A stretch of DNA of 64,000 nt. Source: Anaeramoeba flamelloides. Lineage: Eukaryota; Metamonada; Anaeramoebidae. Position numbers and translations under genes: made by a program. This document shows positions 1 to 11,883 of this stretch, piece by piece (the first letter of the stretch is position 1; every line of letters begins with the position of its first letter). The DNA lies in contig JANTQA010000032.1 of the NCBI GenBank assembly GCA_027625915.1, positions 13,284,001 through 13,348,000 of the forward strand, given 5' to 3'. The notes beneath the pieces were generated by a model, which saw only the letters and a program-made list of their open reading frames with translations, did no database searches and was not told the origin of the DNA.

Positions 1-803
1 ATAAAGAATTGATCTGTTTGGCAATCAAATGAAAAAAAAAAAATTAAGAAAAATCTTGAAAATCTGATCCTTGATTGAACCAAGTCACCTTTTTTGTTTT
101 TTTTTTAAAAGAAAATTAATTTTTTTTCAAGGATCTGTTGTTAGACCAAATAAAAGGTTTTCTTTTTTAAAATATTTTTAAATTATCGAAAAATTCGGGT
201 ATATTATTTAATTTTAAATTAGGTAAAATTGAAATTTTTCTCATATTTTTGAAGAGTTTTATGATTATTATCATCTATTGGTATGAAAGCTTTAATGGTT
301 TTTTATAATTGTGGGGGGGGGGGGTAAAATCAAAAAGATTATTTTATGATTGGTTGTATTTTATTACTTAAATTGTCTGAATTCAAAAGTTGAAATTATC
401 AATACTAAACAGTTTTAAAAATTTGTTCAAACCCCAATTTTAACCACCAAAAAGTTCAATGGGGATTTTTTTCCCTTAAAACAAGTTGTAAAAGTCTAAT
501 TTGTCTCTTAATTATTTATTTTTTAAAATCAGGTCCTGAGTATCAAGTATACCGTCCAAACCACCAGGGCCTACTCTAACCTACCTTAAGATGCATTAAC
601 CTACCCAAAAAAGGGTTTTTATATACATACAGTCAATATATTTCTATGGAATTGACCAATTTGAAAAAAATGAGTATTTGACCAAATTGGAAATTTGATA
701 ATTTTCCAGTAAAATTGGTTAATCTTATTATTATAGAGTAAAATGTGGTTATTAAAGAGAATTTTATTAAAAATAATTAAAAAGAGAATAAGAACAATAA
801 TCA
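1..803. other. AT-rich spacer, no gene seen
   Basis: Only short open frames of low-complexity composition occur here. The one notable item is a run of 12 G at 313-324, rare in such AT-rich DNA. Confidence 0.6.
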
Positions 804-1220
804 ATCGTTTTGGAAAAAAAGTGAAACATAGTTTTTAATTGGGAACATTACTGAAAATGGTATGTAAAATCAATAAAAAGAAGAAACTAATTAACTTCAA
901 ATAATAACCCATTATATTATTTTCAATCAAATCAACAAATACAATTTAAATCTACAAGATTTATAGAAATTGTTCTTGTCGTTTTAGAGATCTCAAAAAT
1001 AATCAATTTTTTGAAAAAATTTTTAATAATTGATTAATCAAAGAAAAACCCAAACTAAAAGATAGTATTAAAAAAGCTGTTATTGTGCTGAATACTTCAT
1101 TTCTTCTTTATTTATTAATTTCTTCTTTTTTTAATTGATCTTCCTTTGAATTTTCAGTAATTTTCCTATTAAAAACCGTGTTTAACTTTTTTTCCTGTTT
1201 CACCTTTTATCCATAATGGT
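804..1220. mobile_element. TIR element D, copy 1
   Basis: About 417 bp, bounded by inverted ends reading roughly ATCGTTTTGGAAAAAAAGTG on the left and the complement of ACCATTATGG on the right. It matches, in inverted orientation, the element at 54077-54508, including the internal segment AATAACCCATTATATTATT. It has no coding capacity and is a non-autonomous DNA transposon by structure; the superfamily is not assigned. Confidence 0.8.
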
Positions 1221-2825
1221 AAAAAAATATAAAAAATTAATAAGAATATAAGTTGTCGGATCAAATTGAAAAAATTCTCAATTATCTTTAGTTTTTCCAA
1301 AATTGGGTAAATTTTAATATTTTTACTTTATTCATTCGAATTCACACTAACTATTGCTAACTATTTTTAGTTCTCACTTTAAAACAAATAATTTTTAGTT
1401 TTTTTTGTCTTTTCTGTTTACACTGAAAATTGATATATTTTCTGAATATATTTGAAGCTCATATAAAAAGAGAGTTAACCAATCCCATGTTTTCAGTAAT
1501 AGTAGAAAAGAAAGATTTTACTCAATTCTTTTTGTTTGTAAAAAGGCACCATTTTTTTTTTTTTTTGAATTTTTATTTTGATTAGTAAATTAATTGATTG
1601 CTGAAACATAAACAATAATGAAAAAAAAACAGTTGTTTAGTTTTCTAGAAATGCCCGTTTCTTGGGAAAGTCAATATATCTTACAGATAAACAAGAAAAC
1701 CCACAAGATACCCACCTTTAGCTTTTTTCCACTTTAAAATAGATGAAAACAAATCAAAAATTTTATTAAGTTCTTTTAAATTCTGGAAAATAATCATTCC
1801 GTTTTTTTAAAAAACAAGATATATAAAAAAAATAACTCGGCCTTTGAAACCTCTTTATAACACTTGGTTGAACTGGCATTATTTCCCTGTAGTTTACTCT
1901 GTCATAAAACCCTTATAAAAATACCATCAATAATTGATAAAAAAAAAAAAAGAAAATATGTGATTAATAATTGATATTTCACGACTCAAAGAGTGTAATT
2001 AATAATAATCTTAAACCTGGAGAAGATAAATTTGAAAATATAAACTAATAATGAATTATCTGAAAAAACTAGAAATTTAACTTGAAAAATATAAATTAAA
2101 TAGCTAAGAAATATTTTATAGTAAAAATGGTGTTCTATTTTTAAGAATTCACAATTTAGAGTTAATTTTTTGTAATTTGGTAGCTCTTATATAAATAATA
2201 AAGAAAATTAAGACAATTAATTTTTAAGATAGAAAGGTTGTACTTCTTGTCTAAAAATCAAAATTTTATCAAATTCTCTCAATTGATCCCCCAATTCCAC
2301 ATGATAAAGATAAATCAAAAGTTTGTAAATCGTTTAAGTTGCGAATAATTTGGATTTCAGGTATTTTTTTTTTTTGTGATTGAATAGAATTGTCCAGTCT
2401 ATTAAAATAAATGTAAAATCTGGATTTCCACATGAAAAAAAAAATGATAATAAATCAAATAAAATTAAATAATAATAAAATGGGTATTATTAGAATACAC
2501 AATTTGAATGATATCCCAAGCGGGTAATAGACAAATTGATAAGTTTTTTATAATAGTTATTAAAAAAAAATATAGGTATTCCGGTAAATAATAGGGACTA
2601 AGAACTCATCCAGATAGTTAATAAAGAAAAGGAAAAAAAAAAAAAAAAAAGATAAAATGTTATACTTTTTGATTTTCACTCTCTTGGTTCGCTGATTGGG
2701 TTTAATAAAGCAAGGTGATCTTTAACTGAAAACTGAATTCAAATAAAAATAATTTTCAATGTTTTATTATTTTTCAATTTCTAAAATAAATATATGTTTT
2801 ATATCTCATTATAAATCTTTATTAG
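1221..2825. other. AT-rich spacer, nothing recognised
   Basis: No open frame with plausible coding composition and no repeat shared with the rest of the window was found. It contains homopolymer A and T runs only. Confidence 0.5.
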
Positions 2826-3025
2826 TACAATCAATTCCACTTTTAAGGTACAAACTTTCAACATAATGCAAGGTTCAAAAAAATCTCAAATTAAGGCATA
2901 TTTTTTGTAATTTTATTTTACACAATTTATTTTCCTAAAATTACGAATTTTGTGCCTTAATTTGTGAATTTTTTGTGTCTTAACTTCCGTTAAAAGTTTT
3001 TGCCTTAAAAGTGGAACTGGTTATA
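2826..3025. mobile_element. Palindromic MITE A, copy 1
   Basis: About 200-bp element, nearly a full-length palindrome. It starts at TACAATCAATTCCACTTTTA and ends at AAAAGTGGAACTGGTTATA. Ends of the form CAGT.. next to TA are typical of Tc1/mariner-type non-autonomous elements. This copy is diverged. It abuts element B copy 1. Confidence 0.8.
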
Positions 3026-3055
3026 ATATTTTCATTAATTTTGTCTTATTTTACC

Positions 3056-3820
3056 TTAAGAGGTTATACTCGCCATATATTTCTTCATAATTAATGTATG
3101 TTATAATTGGGTAAAAATGGTATTAGTGTTTAATGCTTCACATGGATCTAAAAAATCGATTTTAAATCCTGTTGTAAAATAAATTTTTGAATTTTTTACT
3201 TATAATCACTCTCAAAAATTATTCAGTTTAAAACTTTTTTTAAAATTCCCATTTTAAAATCGAAAAATAGAAACTCAAACTAATAGTATTTTGGTATTTA
3301 ATTATGAATATTTAGAACTTCCAAAAGTAACTATTTTTTTAATTTTTTTAATTTCAAAGAATAAATCCTAAATAGCCAACATAAAAATCAAAAAGTTGAT
3401 GTTTTTTGTTTACTTTTGATGAAGCTAATTATAATATCAATATTATCCAAGATTTCTAAATAATTTATTAAAAGAATCTATCTTCGTTTATTATTCAATA
3501 TTTTTAAAAAATTGAATTTTTTAGCTATTAATCTATATTTTGGGATCAATTTAAGAAAGACATTTTGTAACTTTGGAGTCTAGATATTGATAAGTCGATC
3601 TTTTAAATTTGTGGCTAAATACTGATTTTTTTCTGAAATTGTTGGAGTTTTTACTGTTACAAGGATCATTATTAATTGGGGAGGATCAATAAATATTACT
3701 GCTTTATTAATCGATTTTTTTTGAGACATTTTGGACCCATGAAGATCAATAACGTGGTTAACACCCAATAACAACTTACTTTAATCTTAGGCTTCTCGTC
3801 CAGAGAAGTTAATCTCTTAA
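3056..3820. mobile_element. TTAA-flanked element B, copy 1 (diverged)
   Basis: 757 bp between TTAA at 3056-3059 and TTAA at 3817-3820, with end GAGGTTATACTC and the other end reading GTTAATCTC. Internal sequence aligns along its length with copies at 8965 and 25063 (for example ACTTCCAAAAGTAACTATTT). It is the most diverged of the four copies, hence probably the oldest. No transposase. Confidence 0.75.
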
Positions 3821-4402
3821 GAATCAATTTTTTTTAACAAAAATTGATTTCTATAGCCAATAGGAATAATATTATTGGGTTTTTTTCATATCTCATAAGA
3901 TACCATTGGCCTTAAAATTGCAATTTTTGAAAAAATTAGAAGCAAATAAGCAAAATAATTTCACTAATTTTTTACAACACAAGAAATTTTTTCTCTGAAC
4001 ATTTACGAAAAAACAAAAACAAACAAAATTAAGAAAACACAAAAATAGTTTGGTTGATAAAATTAATTAATTTTTATTCTTTAGAAAAAGTTTGTTTTTT
4101 TCAAGAAAATAATTTACATAATTTATTGGTTTAGTAATTTGGCAAAAAAATAATAGCAAAACAGTTTATTAACAAAAAATAGTTTGTATATTGTTTCAGT
4201 TATAAATAGTGTGATCCCTTGAGAAAAGGAATTGAGCCTTAAATTAGTATTTAGAATTATTTTTTTTTTTTTGTTTTTTTCCTTTCTCTTCTAAAAAAGG
4301 ATTTTAAAGTGAGTTCTAAAAATCTCATCTAAATTCTTTTTCTAAATATATGGAAAATATTCCTTCAGAATCTTTTCTTGATTTGAAAATATTTACCAAG
4401 AA
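3821..4402. other. Spacer downstream of the 4.4-kb gene
   Basis: AT-rich with poly-T runs; presumably holds the 3' UTR of the minus-strand gene that follows. Nothing else recognised. Confidence 0.4.
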
Positions 4403-4807
4403 TTATTTGTGGTCTTGCCAAAGGGATGCCCTCAAGCCAAGATCAAAACTTAGTAAATTCTTGTAGTTGTTGTTGATTTTCGGCAGGTTATTGCTATATT
4501 CTTGAGGCAATTTTTTTTTGTTCGCAATTTGGATGACAATCGTTAAAGAAGTAACTATTGTCAAAAAAATGATTAAAGCGGCAAAAGCCCAGAAACGAAA
4601 ATTTGATTTGTTTGGAGATTGTGATCGTTGTTCTAATGAATGGTAGTTGTACTCGCTCGCTTCATATAATTGTGGTGAGAGAGCACCCAATTTGTATCGA
4701 GAAAAGTCTTCAACATTTTGTTCCTGTAAAAGTGGTGATCTTCGTTTTTTGTATGTTCGAGTATAACACGGTCTGAGCGTTTTGTTTATTGTATGAATTT
4801 TATTCAT
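4403..4807 (-). CDS. Hypothetical single-pass membrane protein
   Basis: A 134-residue open frame starting at the first ATG (4805-4807) and ending in TAA. The frame is open a further ten codons upstream, but without an ATG. Residues 1-65 are polar with a basic cluster (YKKRRSP) and scattered Tyr, Ser and Pro. Residues about 70-93 form one strong hydrophobic segment (FWAFAALIIFLTIVTSL) followed by NKKK, and the last 35 residues are polar. Composition is clearly less AT-driven than surrounding open frames, which argues for a real gene. There is no signal peptide at the N-terminus, so the single segment would act as an anchor. I recognise no family. It could be one exon of a longer gene, but no convincing splice partner was seen. 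Upstream on the minus strand is a long A-rich tract (on +, 4838-4868). Confidence 0.6.
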   Translation of the reverse strand: MNKIHTINKTLRPCYTRTYKKRRSPLLQEQNVEDFSRYKLGALSPQLYEASEYNYHSLEQRSQSPNKSNFRFWAFAALIIFLTIVTSLTIVIQIANKKKLPQEYSNNLPKINNNYKNLLSFDLGLRASLWQDHK

Positions 4808-5787
4808 AAAGAAAGGAATTTCGGGAAAAAAAGACAAAAAAAAAAAAAAAAGAAAAAAAAAAAAAAAATTTTAAAAAAAAGTTTAAAAATAATGAAAAAT
4901 TTGTCATACTTTTTGGTTTTTGATTGGACTTTCTCAGGGTGTTGTTTACAACAAAAATATTCTAAAAAATTACATTGCTTGTCCTGAGAACATTTTTTTT
5001 TTTTGATAAAATCTGAAGAAAAGTTATTTTAACATGTTGGTCTTTGGAACAATTTAGAGTATTAACTTTCTCCACAGTTGATCTTTTTTTGTTACTTTAG
5101 TAATTTTTCTTGTTTTTATGTTTTTGGGTGAAAAGAAAAAAAATCTAGGTTTGTAAAAGATGAGGGAAAGTTATTTTTTTGACTTAAAGAAGAATTGTTG
5201 TTTTTTGATTGTTTTTTTGGTAAAAAGAAGAAAAAATATTTTGGAACAAAACAAATTTTGTATCACCCTTTTCTAAATTGTTTTTCAAATTTGCTGTTTG
5301 TTGTAAAATAAATGGAACAAAATTTTCATTCAAATTACCAAAAAAAAGCTTTTAGATCACTTAAAATTTCAAATTTTTCATTCTGTAAAATCAGTTTAAA
5401 AATTATTTTTCCTATTAGAATCATATGGCTTGATGATTTGATTTAATTCTTGGTCTTGTCATTATTTGAGAAAGTTGAATAAAAATTCTGATCTTTTTAT
5501 TAAACAATTAAAAATAAATATAAATGAAATTCAACGAACTCCTTTTTACACAAAGAGTTCTAAAATTATACAACTGAAAAAAATACATAATAAATATATC
5601 AAATGAATTAATAACAATCTACAAATGGAAAACTCTAACTGGAAAAGAAATGATAGTAAAAGAATATTTTTTCATTCAATTTATACGATCAATAATATTT
5701 CCTTTATTCTTTATCAACAAGAACAATTATAAAATTAGATCTTGATGACTGAATTTCATTTCATTGATTTCTTGATGTAAATTATTC
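4808..5787. other. AT-rich spacer, nothing recognised
   Basis: Begins with a long A/G-homopurine tract (to about 4870) that makes spurious Lys-rich frames. The rest is low complexity without genes or shared repeats. Confidence 0.5.
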
Positions 5788-7149
5788 TTAAGGGAGTAGC
5801 TACACCATAAGACATGATAAAAATTTGAGAGAGGTGAGATAAGAACCTTTTAAATTTTAGTGGCGTGTGATCGTAGATTCTCTAAAAATTTTTTTCAAAA
5901 AATTATTTGTTATTTTTTTTTAGTAATGTTCAACAATAAAAAAAAAGAGAATATATTGATATAATAGTTTTGTTTTAATTTTTTTTTTATTAAAATAAAC
6001 TTAATTCCAAAAATTTTGGCATGAGTTTAAACAGTCAAAAGAATAGCAATATCATACTTTACATTCTATTTGGAATAAATTTGATTTAACAAACTATTTC
6101 ATTTTTGGTGTTTTTTGTTTTTGTTTTCATTTTCTTTTTTTCAGTTACTTAATCTGTTTCTTTAGATCTGAAAATTTTTTAATCGACGGTTGATAGATGG
6201 TTACAGTTGGGTTTCTTAAATTGAAAAATCCATATACAATCGGTACATGGTATCTTATCATTTAATCAATCAACAATTGTTAGTGTAATTTCAACAAATC
6301 TACCAATATATTTTTTGTTCAAACTCTTTTCATTATTTTGGACACACCCATTTTGATTTTTTGTTTTATATGGTTTTCTTATATTTGGATGAAAATTATT
6401 ACTTAAAAAAACATTAATAATAGGTTACTTTAATATGGTTTTATATTATGTTTGGAAAAATACAATAAATTGAGTTTTTCTTTTCCTATTTTTGATTTTA
6501 GATGTGTCCAAATTTTCGGAATGGAGTTTAGTTTTTTTTTTGGGAGAAGATAATTTCAGATTCTTTGAATAAAACTTCTAACTATTTTGTGGATTAAACT
6601 TTGAAAATATATACTCATATTCAATTCTCCAATTCCAATAAATCCAACTATTTAAAATCCTAACAAGTAATAATTTGACTTAATTGTCCTTTTTGGAATT
6701 CTTGTAGCTATTTAAGTCCCATTTATGTTTCCTTTTACGATTCTCTCAATTGTAATGTTGTTGTTCATTTTAAACAAAATCCATTAATCCCAAATGTCAC
6801 TGAGAAAAAAATAGTTCTAATTGTTTATGTTGTCAGGATTAAAAAAAGTCAAAAATGATGAAAAAAATTAAAAAATGAAAAAATTAAATACCACGATAGA
6901 ATGTTGAGAGAAGGATAAAAGAGAAGTCATTCATAATTTGAAACACCATTTTAAGCAATTCAACTCAATATTCTATTGTGGCAATTTCTTTGAGTTTTTT
7001 GAAAAAAAAATTTAAAAAATCTAATGAATGAAGTACTTTAAATAATAAAAATCAACGAGTTATAAACAAAGTAAAAAATGTTATTTTCTGATCCTTTTCA
7101 GAATTACAAAAAAGTGAAAAAATTCCCTTTACCGTGGCTACTCCCTTAA
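5788..7149. mobile_element. TTAA-flanked element G with F nested inside
   Basis: Bounded by TTAA at 5788-5791 and 7146-7149. Terminal inverted repeats read GGGAGTAGCTACACC and, on the opposite strand, GGGAGTAGCCACGG. The interior has no coding frame. A separate element (F copy 2, 5998-6530) sits inside, so G itself is about 0.8 kb. The TTAA target and GGGA ends are shared with elements B and C, which suggests one transposase source. piggyBac-type transposases use TTAA, but that assignment is inference. Confidence 0.75.
5998..6530 (+). mobile_element. TIR element F, copy 2, nested in G
   Basis: About 533 bp aligning with 30022-30564. Its ends read AACTTAATTCCAAAAATTTT and, inverted, TAAACTCCATTCCGAAAATT. 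The ends resemble Tc1/mariner-type ends, and no transposase is present. Shared internal blocks include TTTCAGTTAC, ATGGTATCTTATCATTT and TTGGACACACC. Related to element E in both ends and layout. Confidence 0.8.
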
Positions 7150-7763
7150 GGGAGCATCAATGAATAAGTCAAAATTTTCACTTTTTTTTTCATTTTTAAT
7201 TGGATCTGAAAACTAGATTGTTAACTTTTAGTTATTATTGATTTTTACTATTCTGAGTATGTCTTGAAAAAATAGTTTATTTCAAATGTTATTGACAGAA
7301 CAAAAGGTATACAATCGAATGTTAAGTTTACTTGGCTAATATTCACCGAGTTATATTAAATTTTTTACCTTTTGTTATTTTCACAAAATTAGATTTCTTT
7401 CTTCTATAAAATAAAAGAATTATTTTTAATAAAGTGTAAACAGGTTATATTTTGAACTTTTCATTATGTGAAAATTAAGACAAAAATTTTAAAAACAATA
7501 ATTCATTTCTTGAAATGTTATTAAAATTAATTAAGGTCTTTCTGTTATTAGATTTTTACTTAATTTTTCAATTTCAAGATGTGTTATTGTTTTGAAATTG
7601 ATTTTATGTTTACAAGGGTTTTTTTTTTATTTTACCAAAACCTGATTGAAAATTGGGGTTTTAACAGGTACTTATAATTCAGATTCTGGTTAAATATTAA
7701 AGATAATTTCTGAAAGTTATTATTTATAAGAGATCACTTGATCTTATGTTATAAACCCCAGGT
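7150..7763. other. AT-rich spacer, nothing recognised
   Basis: Starts with a second TTAAGGGAG string directly after element G, possibly the edge of another related insertion. Otherwise no gene or shared repeat. Confidence 0.4.
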
Positions 7764-7880
7764 CAACAATTGTGACTCGCCCACAATAATAAATTGAATG
7801 AAAATATATATTCTTAACTTTTCAAGAAAAACTAATAATCAAATCTTATTTATAATACACCTTTAAATCGTGTTATATAT

Positions 7881-7927
<47 letters not shown>

Positions 7928-8400
7928 TGATATTTTAAAAATTAAAAACAAATAAAACCACAAACTAAAATAAAAGTGAGTTGTTGTTTTTGAAATGGGC
8001 ATTGCAAATTTTTTAGTACTGGACTTTCACTGAAAAAAAGTTAATAAGAAGAATGTATTTGCTAATAATTATATTCCTTTTAAAAGGCGTTACATTGTCT
8101 CACTTTTATAAAGGGTTCTTAGTCTTTTTGAAAATATTTTTTTACAGCTTGACCTTTTGTAAAAAAAAAAAAAAGGAAACAAAGAAAAAAACAAACAAAA
8201 TAAAAAGAAAAATTAAAAAAAGAAAAAAAAGAAAAACAAAAGCTAAACAAAATTTTTAAAAAGCAAAACAAAAATTTACAAAATTAGAAAAAATGATTCT
8301 GGTCCATAAAATTTGAAAATATTTTTTTGATAAGAATATATGGAATAAATGATCAGAATTACTTCAATTAACATTATTAAGTGGGTCAAAAATTTTAAAA
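7764..8400 (+). mobile_element. TIR element H, copy 1
   Basis: About 640 bp aligning with 46951-47618. Left end AACAATTGTGACTCGC; right end AAGTGGGTCAAAAATTTT, so the ends are inverted copies of a TGTGACTCAC core. A dinucleotide TA run (7882-7923) and an A-rich tract (8161-8260) lie inside. The A-rich tract makes a spurious Lys-rich frame. No transposase. Confidence 0.7.
7882..7923. repeat. (TA)n microsatellite
   Basis: About 20 TA units within element H copy 1; absent from copy 2, so the expansion is recent relative to the insertion. Confidence 0.9.
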
Positions 8401-8960
8401 AAGAGTTGACTTTAATTAGAATTTTATACTCTACGATTCACAATATAAAATAAAATATTTCATTTTTAAGACTGTCTACTTGGACAATCTTGATGAAATT
8501 TAAATAAAGAAAATCTAAAATGGGATGGTGGGTTTATTAAAAGGCTACAATCTTGTATTAATTTCTTATTAAAATATAAAAAAAAATTAGTGAATTTGTT
8601 CAGTTTTACTAATGTTCTTTGTTAAAATCTCCAAAATTTAAAAAAAAAAACACAATTTTTTTTTTTTTTTCATTCACACATTTTTTCATAACTGTTAAAG
8701 AGTAAGTCTTTGGAATCTTTTATTTTGTTATACATAATCTTTTTTTTGTTTATTGTAGATTTTTTTGAAATTTTAAACCAAGTGTTATGACTGGCTTTAA
8801 GATATCTGTAAACTCAAATTATTCTTAAGAAAAAAAAAAGAGTTTAGACTCAAAATTGATTTAAACAATGGTGTCTTGTTGAATATTAAATTATACATAT
8901 TTTTGGAACAAGTACAATTAAAAATAGTTTTAATTTGAAACATGGGTATTTTTTACGACC

Positions 8961-9721
8961 TTAAGGGATTAGCGTCTACCAAGGAGAACCCTAGGAGCAA
9001 AGTATATTATTATTGTACCTAACTACATTAGTGTTATATGGTTCAAATGTCTCTAAAAAATTGATTAGTCAAGTAGTAATATTTGTCGATCTCATCAATT
9101 TAAAAATATCCTGTGTATTAGTAAAAAACCTCAACAATTTCAGAATAAAATCTGTATTTCGCCATAAATTTAAAGGTTGAATTATCAATATTCATACTAC
9201 AAAATCACAAAATATCTTACTTAAATTTGTGGCAAAATGTAGATTAGTTACTAAAAAATTCGTTTTTTTTTAAAAAATTAAATAATTAACCAATGGATTT
9301 TTTTGACAAGTTATTTCTCAAATCATGGGAATATATTGACGTCACAAGTATCTTTATCAAAAGGAAACAAAACTAATCAATCTTTGTGCTTTTATGTTGA
9401 TGATTATTGAGTTAATCTTTGAAATTCAAGAATTAAAAAAATAGTTACTTTTGGAAGTTCTAAATCTAAATTATTAAATACCAGAAAACTGTATTTTGGA
9501 GTTTCTGTTTTTAGATTTGGTAAAGGAATTAAAAAAAATATTTTCAAATATGAAACTTTTTTAAGAGAGATCCATTAATAAAAAATGTAAGAATTTATTG
9601 TGAAATAAGGTTTTTAATGGATTTTTTAGAGTTTTTTGGGACATGGTGCACTAATACCATTTACACCAAATTACAACATACTTTGATTATAGAGAAATCT
9701 TTAGTGACTCTAATCCCTTAA
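8961..9721 (-). mobile_element. TTAA-flanked element B, copy 2
   Basis: 753 bp (8965-9717) between two TTAA sites, with ends GGGATTAGCGTC and, inverted, GGGATTAGAGTC. Aligns with copy 3 in the opposite orientation. No coding frame. Its right TTAA is shared with the edge of element C copy 1. Confidence 0.85.
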
Positions 9722-9894
9722 GTGAATAAACACTATTAAATTTTTTTACCTAAATTTAATAGAGATTGAGAAAATTTTTTGTTTCATTTACTTAGAATTG
9801 AACCCCTTTTTATTTTCAATATTAAACATATTTCTAGATAAGGAATCTTTATTTAGAAATTGGTTAAAAAAAAATTATCGAGACTAGTCCCTTT
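9718..9894 (-). mobile_element. TTAA element C, copy 1
   Basis: About 175-bp element in inverse orientation to 36593-36766, recognised by CACTATTAAATTTTTTTA near one end and GAGACTAGTCCCTTTA at the other. One edge coincides with element B, so one of the two inserted at the other's TTAA. Confidence 0.7.
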
Positions 9895-10332
9895 ATCCAA
9901 TCTTTTTTATTTACAAAAATCGTTTTGTTTTCTTGTAAAAAAAAGATTTTTACAAAGTCTGTTGTTTGGTAATACAATAAAATAATTTATCTTTAATAAT
10001 AGGTTTCTTAAATTGTTCTTGAAAACTTTCTCGCTTAATAAAAAAAAACATATTTGTGTAATTGATTTTTTAGGAGACCCACACTAATTTCCCCTGTTTA
10101 AATTAAGAACCACCCATTTTATCAATACCTATTGGGAGGTTGTTGGTAAATAAACTATACATACTTCTTCATAAAGTTGAGAAATAATCTTATCCCAAAT
10201 AAATAGACCATTTCTTTTCTTAAATTACTACCTAGGTTGAATAAAACCAATTCCTTTTTTTAAATTTGTCCATCTTACACGAAATTCCAAATTTCATTTT
10301 TTGTTCTTTTTTGTCAGATCCATTTTACAAAA

Positions 10333-10664
10333 ATGATTATTATTTCACCCGAAAACAGAATCCTTAGGGACGTTTTAACAAAAAGATTTAAATCGTAAGC
10401 TTCATTCATTTTTTTTTCAAAAAATTACAATCTTTTTTCTTTGCCGAACAAAAACAAAAATAAACAATAAACAGAAAGAAAAAAAAAAAAAGAAAAACCA
10501 AAGTCTTTTTTTTTCTCCTTTTTATTTCCCCTAAATTTATTTGAATTTACTTTCAAAATAAATTTTTTTAAAAGCCTTTCTTTTCTTGATGGTTTTTCAC
10601 TTTAAATTTTTTTTTTAAAAAATTCAAAAAAAAAAATTAACACAAATAATCTTTGTCTTTCATT

Positions 10665-10702
<38 letters not shown>

Positions 10703-11883
10703 AGTGTAAATGAACGTATTCCATGTGATATAGTTATTGCAGACTTTGATGGTGTTACTTATCATATCTTAACACTCCGAGAAGAAACAAATGTAGTCTA
10801 TGTTTCTGTATCTATTAGGATCTTTGAAGAGCTTCTTAATTTTGGAGCACAAGATATTTTAACTCGAATCTATGGAGACTTAATTGTCGATCCTGAGGAA
10901 GGTTATGACTTTTCTTTAAGAATTGATCTCGAAGAAAAGAAGTCTGATGCTGCCAAAATCATCAAAGATGTTGCACTCTTAAGAAGAAACATTATTGGCG
11001 CCCCTTTCCTCTTTGTTTTTGAAGCAGTCTCAAGAGGCGAAGATCTTGGCGATCAAACTGCTAAATTTGAATACAGATCGGAAGAATCAATTTTCTTGAA
11101 ACCTTCAACAGACAAAGTGACGGTTGTGTTTTCTATTTTGTTTAAAGATAAAGACGATCAAGTATTTGGCCAAGTTTTCTTAAAAGTAAGTAAAAAACTT
11201 GAAAAAATCAAAAAATCTTTTTTTTTTTTTTTTTTTTTTCAATCTCTTTTTTTAAAAATTTTTTTTTCTTTTTTTTTTTTTTTTTTGCACCCCCGAGATT
11301 AAAGAAAAACAAAGCACACTTCTTGGTAAATTCTCAAGAAATTTATTTCCTCAATTGAACACTTTTTTTTTTTTAAAGCAAATATTTCTCTTGACTTTTT
11401 TTTTTCTTATTTTTTTAATTTTATAATCCAAAAACAAAATATTTATCTATTTTTCTTATTTTTCTGAAATCTATCTGATACCAAAAACCAAAAACCAAAA
11501 ACCATTTTAAAAAGGAATTTGCAAGTCAAGCCAAAAAGGTTCGAAATGCGCCATATGTCACTTATTCGAAAGTGCCACCACAAGAAATTGAAGAATTCCA
11601 ACTTAAGGAAAGAGACGATGTAGCTTATTTGTCTGTCGTTCTTTTTGAAAGACATTTCGACACAAGAAAAAGAGGCACCTCCGTTGATTTGATTCCATCA
11701 CTCCGTGATTATATCCATTATCATTTAAAATGTTGTAAAGCTTATCTTCATCAAAGAATGCGAGCAAGAGTAAACGAATTTTATAAGGTCTTAAACAGAG
11801 CAAGACCACAAATTGAAAACAAAGAAAAAAAAACAATGTCTGGAAGAACTTTTAAACAACAAAAGACTGTTAAAAGATGGTAA
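10333..11883 (+). CDS. ARPC2: Arp2/3 complex subunit 2 (p34-Arc)
   Basis: ARPC2 forms, with ARPC4, the structural core of the Arp2/3 complex that nucleates branched actin. Three exons: 10333-10394, 10705-11185 and 11515-11883. They join in frame (intron 1 after base 2 of a codon, intron 2 between codons) to 303 residues; the human protein has 300. Landmarks match the family in order: IADFDGVTYH near residue 35, DKVTVVFSILFKDKDD before intron 2, then LRDYIHYHLKCCKAYLHQRM, YKVLNRARP and SGRTF near the C-terminus. The start is the only ATG giving the family's MIII..NRI opening. Donors are GTAAGC and GTAAGT. Both acceptors follow A-rich rather than pyrimidine-rich sequence (a run of about 30 A before CAG at 10704). 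An AATAAA lies just after the stop. All family regions are present, so it should be functional. Confidence 0.97.

Noticed and set aside
8053-8259. Lys-rich frame
   Set aside because: A-rich tract of element H; no real start or composition.
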